From Mucilaginibacter sabulilitoris (GTDB lineage Bacteria; Bacteroidota; Bacteroidia; Sphingobacteriales; Sphingobacteriaceae): DNA of 64,000 nucleotides. A program made the translations under genes and the position numbers. The number at the start of each line of letters is the position of its first letter. The stretch's first letter is position 1. The notes beneath the pieces were generated by a model. It was not told where the DNA came from. It worked only from the letters and a program-made list of their open reading frames with translations, and made no database searches. Shown in pieces: positions 61,201 to 64,000 of the stretch. Location: contig NZ_CP139558.1 in NCBI RefSeq assembly GCF_034262375.1, forward strand, positions 3,844,001 through 3,908,000. Reading direction: 5' to 3'.

Positions 61201-62242
61201 GTTGATGGTCATAAGCATCCAGAATAGCAGAAGTGCGTTGTTTTAAATAATTTTTGAATGACTGATCGCCCTTTGGATAACTGCGCAGCGCGAGCAAGTT
61301 AACGCAGTGCCCAACCAACCCGTAATTTCCTGTAGCCGATTGCCCCGCGGCCGGTAAGCCTAAAATGATTTCTTCCTGTCCGGTTAAGCGCTGCAAAAAT
61401 AGCTCGAAGGTGGCCAGCAGGGTGGTAACAAAGCTGCTGCCGCTGGTTTTGGCCAGTTTTTTAAGGGAGACAACCAGGTCAGTGTCCAAGCTGAAATCTT
61501 CCCGATGGCTTTTATAGGTACGCAATGCGGGGCGGGGCAAATCAGCCGGAATATTTAAGAGATGGCTGCTCCCCTTAAACTGATCGAGCCAATAAGCCTC
61601 GGTTTCTTTAAATTCAGGACTTTGTTCAAATGCTGATTGCTCTGCAGAATAATCGCTGAATGAAGGCGCAGGTGGTAATTGTATGGGTGCATTATTAGAG
61701 TGGGCGTTATACAATTTGCCCAGGTCCTGCATCATAATACCAATTGACCAGCCATCGCATACAATATGGTGAGCGGTAAAGGTTAAATGGTGTTTTTCAT
61801 CAGCCAACTTAAGCAGGTTTATCTTAAACAGCGGGCCGTTAATAAGATCAAATGGAGTTGAGGCATTTTGCAGGTTTTGGCTGTCAATAAAAATCTGTTG
61901 TTCTGCTTCCGACCTTTCAGAAATGTCCTGATAATCCATTTCAAGCGGCAGTTCTTTGTACACGCAAATGTATTGGCCATCGGCGCTAAAACTTGATCTT
62001 AACGCTTCGTGCCTGTCGGTAATATCCTGTAAGGCCCGGAGCATAGCATCCTGATCAAACACGCCTGTTAATCTTAACGAGAACGATTCATTATAGGCAC
62101 AATTAGCTGCATCGCCACCTATCAGGCACGACGTCCAGATCTCCAGCTGTGATTCTGTTGCCGGTGCAAGTAGCAATAATTCGGGCCCATGGAAAGGGTC
62201 AAATTCTACCGGGATTGTATCGTATGTGTAAATATTATCCAA
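58214..62242 (-). CDS. NRPS module C-A-T-TE, likely glycine-activating
   Basis: 1342 aa. Condensation domain about 20-460 (HHIVCDG at 158-164). Adenylation about 480-990 (core A3 YTSGSTGMPKG at 632-642, YGPTE 769-773, YRTGDL 855-860, NGKVDK 968-973). Carrier domain about 995-1065 (LGGHSL, S1027). Thioesterase about 1085-1342 (GYSFGG, S1157). Specificity residues D678, I679, L682, Q721, I744, G746, V768, V776, W777 and K970 read like the published glycine code DILQLGLIWK. It starts at a TTG 1 bp after the upstream frame's TAA. The TE makes it the final module of the line. Confidence 0.92.
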   Translation of the reverse strand: MDNIYTYDTIPVEFDPFHGPELLLLAPATESQLEIWTSCLIGGDAANCAYNESFSLRLTGVFDQDAMLRALQDITDRHEALRSSFSADGQYICVYKELPLEMDYQDISERSEAEQQIFIDSQNLQNASTPFDLINGPLFKINLLKLADEKHHLTFTAHHIVCDGWSIGIMMQDLGKLYNAHSNNAPIQLPPAPSFSDYSAEQSAFEQSPEFKETEAYWLDQFKGSSHLLNIPADLPRPALRTYKSHREDFSLDTDLVVSLKKLAKTSGSSFVTTLLATFELFLQRLTGQEEIILGLPAAGQSATGNYGLVGHCVNLLALRSYPKGDQSFKNYLKQRTSAILDAYDHQLYTFGSLLKNLNIPRDASRIPLVPVMFNIDMGMDDGVVFEGLKHQLISNPREYESFEIFVNISGRDETLVLEWSYNTQLFKASTIRNMMDDFEFLLKQLVNDPDMLIGDIPAKNSGELIKLLSVWNDTYAPYPKDTPLHQLISQRCEQFGDSVAVKFADETITYKQLNESANQLAALLINQGVKKGDKVAFALNRSAQLVMVMLGIMKTGATYVPVDPQFPLNRINHMLNDSAAVLLLTTDDYKERYQSNAKELLIENIWPQLAQYPVTDPLVEVTGDDLVYILYTSGSTGMPKGVQIAHNGLVNFLYSMQKTPGITAADKLLAVTTVSFDISGLELFLPLISGAQIIVANSAEAKDGRALLDIIRNEKVTVMQATPYTWRIMLEAGWNKSTPIKVICGGEALPKELAEKITARAESLWNVYGPTETTVWSTIKQIKADDRMITVGRPIDNTSIYILDQYLNPVAPGIPGEIYIGGDGVAKGYLNQAQLTAEKFISDPFSATPGSKMYRTGDLGQFMEDGEIECLGRIDSQIKIRGYRIETGEIEYHLANEYNVKEAVVLARPDKNGINKLVAYLVINDNYRAENEAEQIKGWRMTLKAALPDYMVPDDLIVIPAMPLTPNGKVDKKALAAQHTILAESINLYVAPRTDVEKLVADIWSEFLEIDKVGIYDNFFELGGHSLIAVQVMTRIEKLTGKRLPLAALFENSTVEKLALMLEMDGKSIVWDSLVPIKPTGNKMPLYIVHGAGLNVLLFNTLASGMDADQPVYGLQAKGLNGIDEPLKNIVDIAAHYNASIMAQNPNGPYALAGYSFGGIIAFEMAKQFQAMGKQVKMLAMFDTYAYRSPYYDPWLTMQIKRGKFFGRKVGYNLSFPNGFADTVSHAGKMAKRGLTRLFWKLSKNEKQEGFFGYANKIDEMNILAEKWYRLAPNDIAVELFRAEERTFYMDDFEHLGWKPYALKGVNVHKVPGEHNTIFKAPNDKIFASILQNCLNEAAKK

Positions 62243-62243
62243 A

Positions 62244-64000
62244 TTAGTTATTGCTAAATTTTACCTGTAAATACTTCCCCGGGTTGTTTTCGTCGTTAAT
62301 GAACCAGCCCGGATTCCCATCTTTATCACGGCCAAGCTTCGCGCCGGGAACGGGCGGCTCTGCTATTACCTTAGCAGCTTGTAATCCATTTGCAGGTTGA
62401 GGTTTCTCAGTGGGTATAAAACCGGCTTCTATTAATTCCGCCACACTTTCATCAAATTTGCTTATAATCTGATCTATTTCTTCATCAGTATGAGATGCAG
62501 TTAAAAAACAAGGAAAAAGGTCCCATATATGAATGCCCTTTAAGCGCATCAATGTAAATAGCAGCTCTCCGTAAGCTAACTCATATTTAAACTTAATTTT
62601 CCATAATGAGCCAAAGTACGGTATGTATAGAGGCAAACCTTCACGCTCGCAAATTGCATTTAGTGCATCGGCGAGGCGTTTAGTACGGGCATTTAAACCT
62701 TCCTGCAGGGCAGGGCCCTGCTCTTTCATATACAGTAACGTAGCCTTACCGGCTGCAAGGGCCAGCGGGTGGCGAACAAAGGTGCCTGCAAAATAGGTTA
62801 CGCCGGCTTCGGGAGTTGAATCGTCGCCAAACTGCCAGTTGCCGCCATCAAGGGCATCCATATATTTGCTGATGCCTGCAATAGCGCCAATAGGCATACC
62901 ACCGCCAATTACTTTACCATAGGTGCCGAGATCGGCTTTAATGCCAAACAATGCCTGGGCGCCGCCCTGGTGCATCCGGAAACCTGATATTACTTCGTCA
63001 AATATTAAAACGGTATCAGATTGGCTGGTTATTTCCCTCACTTTTTTCAGGAAAGCAACCGGCTGAAATTCCGGACGACGGCTCTGAACAGGTTCAACCA
63101 GTACAGCAGCCAGTTCATGCGCTCTTTCGGCTATTATTTTTAAGGACTCCTCTGTGCCGTAATCCAGTATGAGCATGTTCTGAACCACTTCGGGCATAAT
63201 GCCCGGCGCGGCGGGTACGGTCTTTAGTTTTTTAGTCCCGCGAACAATCACCTCGTCATTAATGCCGTGGTACGATCCGCTAAATGCTACAATTAACGAG
63301 CGGCCTGTAACCGTGCGGGCTATTCTCATCGCGCCCAAAACCGCTTCGGAGCCGGTGTTGCAAAGCGCTGCGCGGTCGAAATTGGTAAACTCGGTTATCA
63401 GTTTACAAACATCACCTGCCAGCTCATGCTGAGGGCCAATTTCATAGCCTTTTTCAACCTGTTCCAGCACAGCTTTTTTAAGATAATCTGTTTGGTAACC
63501 TAAAAAGTTTGAACCGAAACCATTTAACGCGTCAATGTATTTATTGCCATCAATATCCCAAACATGACTTCCTTTTGAACGATTCACCACTAACGGATAA
63601 ACCACCTCCTTGGTTAAGGGCCTGAAACCACTTACCACACGCGGGTCGGCCATATAAGCACGGTCCTTTTGTGTTTGCGCTTTACTGCCTTTTGTTTTTG
63701 CATTGTATTGAATAGTGAGACTTTTCAAAAAGTCGGTTTGCTTTTCATTCAGTCCAAGCGTTTGTTTTTCGATGCGTGCTGTTGCGCCAAAAGGTTTTTT
63801 TATTTCGATTGCTTCTTCGGGCGAAAGCTCAAATTTTACCGGCTGTGATTGTGCAGGCGCTGCAACGGGCCTTGATGAATTGTGATCCAGAGCAATTACA
63901 GGTGGATTTACATTCCCATTTTGCAGGAGTGCAAGCTGATTGGTGAGCAACTGCAGCTGCTGGGATATCAGTCCAATTATCAGATCATTATTATTAGTCC
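62244..64000 (-). CDS. Megasynthase C-terminus: class III aminotransferase (AMT) domain, PKS-type, cut by window edge
   Basis: At least 585 aa. The frame stays open to base 64000, and the TTG at 63950 is not the start. An amphipathic Q/L-rich linker (about 20 residues before it) is typical of the link after a carrier domain. The aminotransferase covers about residues 85-520 of the TTG-numbered chain: CNTGSEAVLGAMRIAR, FSGSYHGINDEV, FDEVISGFRMHQGGAQALFG, PLP lysine K346 in TYGKVIGGGMPIG. The tail PPVPGAKLGRDKDGNPGWF resembles MycA and McyE AMT ends. These domains turn a beta-keto acyl chain on a carrier into a beta-amino acyl chain. No KS, AT or ACP is visible here. Confidence 0.87.
   Translation of the reverse strand, partial: TNNNDLIIGLISQQLQLLTNQLALLQNGNVNPPVIALDHNSSRPVAAPAQSQPVKFELSPEEAIEIKKPFGATARIEKQTLGLNEKQTDFLKSLTIQYNAKTKGSKAQTQKDRAYMADPRVVSGFRPLTKEVVYPLVVNRSKGSHVWDIDGNKYIDALNGFGSNFLGYQTDYLKKAVLEQVEKGYEIGPQHELAGDVCKLITEFTNFDRAALCNTGSEAVLGAMRIARTVTGRSLIVAFSGSYHGINDEVIVRGTKKLKTVPAAPGIMPEVVQNMLILDYGTEESLKIIAERAHELAAVLVEPVQSRRPEFQPVAFLKKVREITSQSDTVLIFDEVISGFRMHQGGAQALFGIKADLGTYGKVIGGGMPIGAIAGISKYMDALDGGNWQFGDDSTPEAGVTYFAGTFVRHPLALAAGKATLLYMKEQGPALQEGLNARTKRLADALNAICEREGLPLYIPYFGSLWKIKFKYELAYGELLFTLMRLKGIHIWDLFPCFLTASHTDEEIDQIISKFDESVAELIEAGFIPTEKPQPANGLQAAKVIAEPPVPGAKLGRDKDGNPGWFINDENNPGKYLQVKFSNN

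Overview
The window reads as chromosomal DNA of a free-living member of the Bacteroidota, most likely a Sphingobacteriaceae close to Mucilaginibacter or Pedobacter. Three things support this: promoters of the TTG / TAnnTTTG type with almost no Shine-Dalgarno sequences, a succinyl/acetyl-ornithine type carbamoyltransferase (argF') in the arginine genes, and a Bacteroidota-type SRP RNA. Intergenic spaces are full of palindromic repeats. Most of the window is housekeeping DNA. The accessory material is one IS4-family insertion sequence and the edge of a polyketide/nonribosomal peptide cluster at the right end. I saw no tRNA, rRNA, CRISPR array or prophage.

Layout. 1-1.4 kb: end of serC and a short serA (serine synthesis). 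1.6-9.7 kb: a beta-CASP RNase, an MsbA-type ABC exporter, SAM hydroxide adenosyltransferase, PhoH, purC, a STAS protein and RNase Z. 9.9-17.4 kb: envelope genes (MCE/MlaD protein and amidase, divergent from an LptD-like protein), then cinA and a 2-oxo acid dehydrogenase E2. 17.4-18.8 kb: the IS element, placed inside what looks like the E2 terminator. 18.9-34.4 kb: an S9 peptidase, an aspartokinase and the arginine genes. These are argB-proC in one block and GNAT-argG-cupin-argC-argD-argF'-paiB in another, with NDH-2 and a cation/proton antiporter between them. The arg leader has a candidate ArgR operator inside a promoter and a small Arg-rich upstream ORF. 34.8-39.2 kb: a small secreted protein, YpdA, the SRP RNA, twin 2H phosphoesterases and dinB. 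39.4-44.8 kb: an acyltransferase with a LytS/LytTR two-component pair and a matching operator, then GNAT, an ECF sigma factor with an overlapping membrane protein, and an unknown gene. 44.8-57.5 kb: a symporter, L21/L27, a prenyl synthase, RNase R, a fused peptide ABC ATPase, an exonuclease, PBP1C and a GT2.

The most interesting locus is 57.4-64.0 kb, all read leftwards. The first reading frame is still open at the window edge and ends in a class III aminotransferase of the kind embedded in beta-amino-acid-forming polyketide synthases (mycosubtilin, microcystin). It is followed 1 bp later by a C-A-T-TE NRPS module whose adenylation pocket reads like a glycine code, then by a Sfp-type phosphopantetheinyl transferase. 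The simplest reading is an assembly line that makes a beta-amino acyl chain, adds glycine and releases it through the thioesterase. The start of the cluster lies outside the window.

The second theme is repeats. At about ten intergenic sites there are degenerate 7-9 bp words in tandem, often folded into long imperfect palindromes, each site using a different word. Separate families are GTCATnCTGA-type inverted repeats, a 110-113 bp tandem array after rpmA, and a C5/G5 palindrome whose two copies have become the C-terminus of ArgG and the N-terminus of the next protein.
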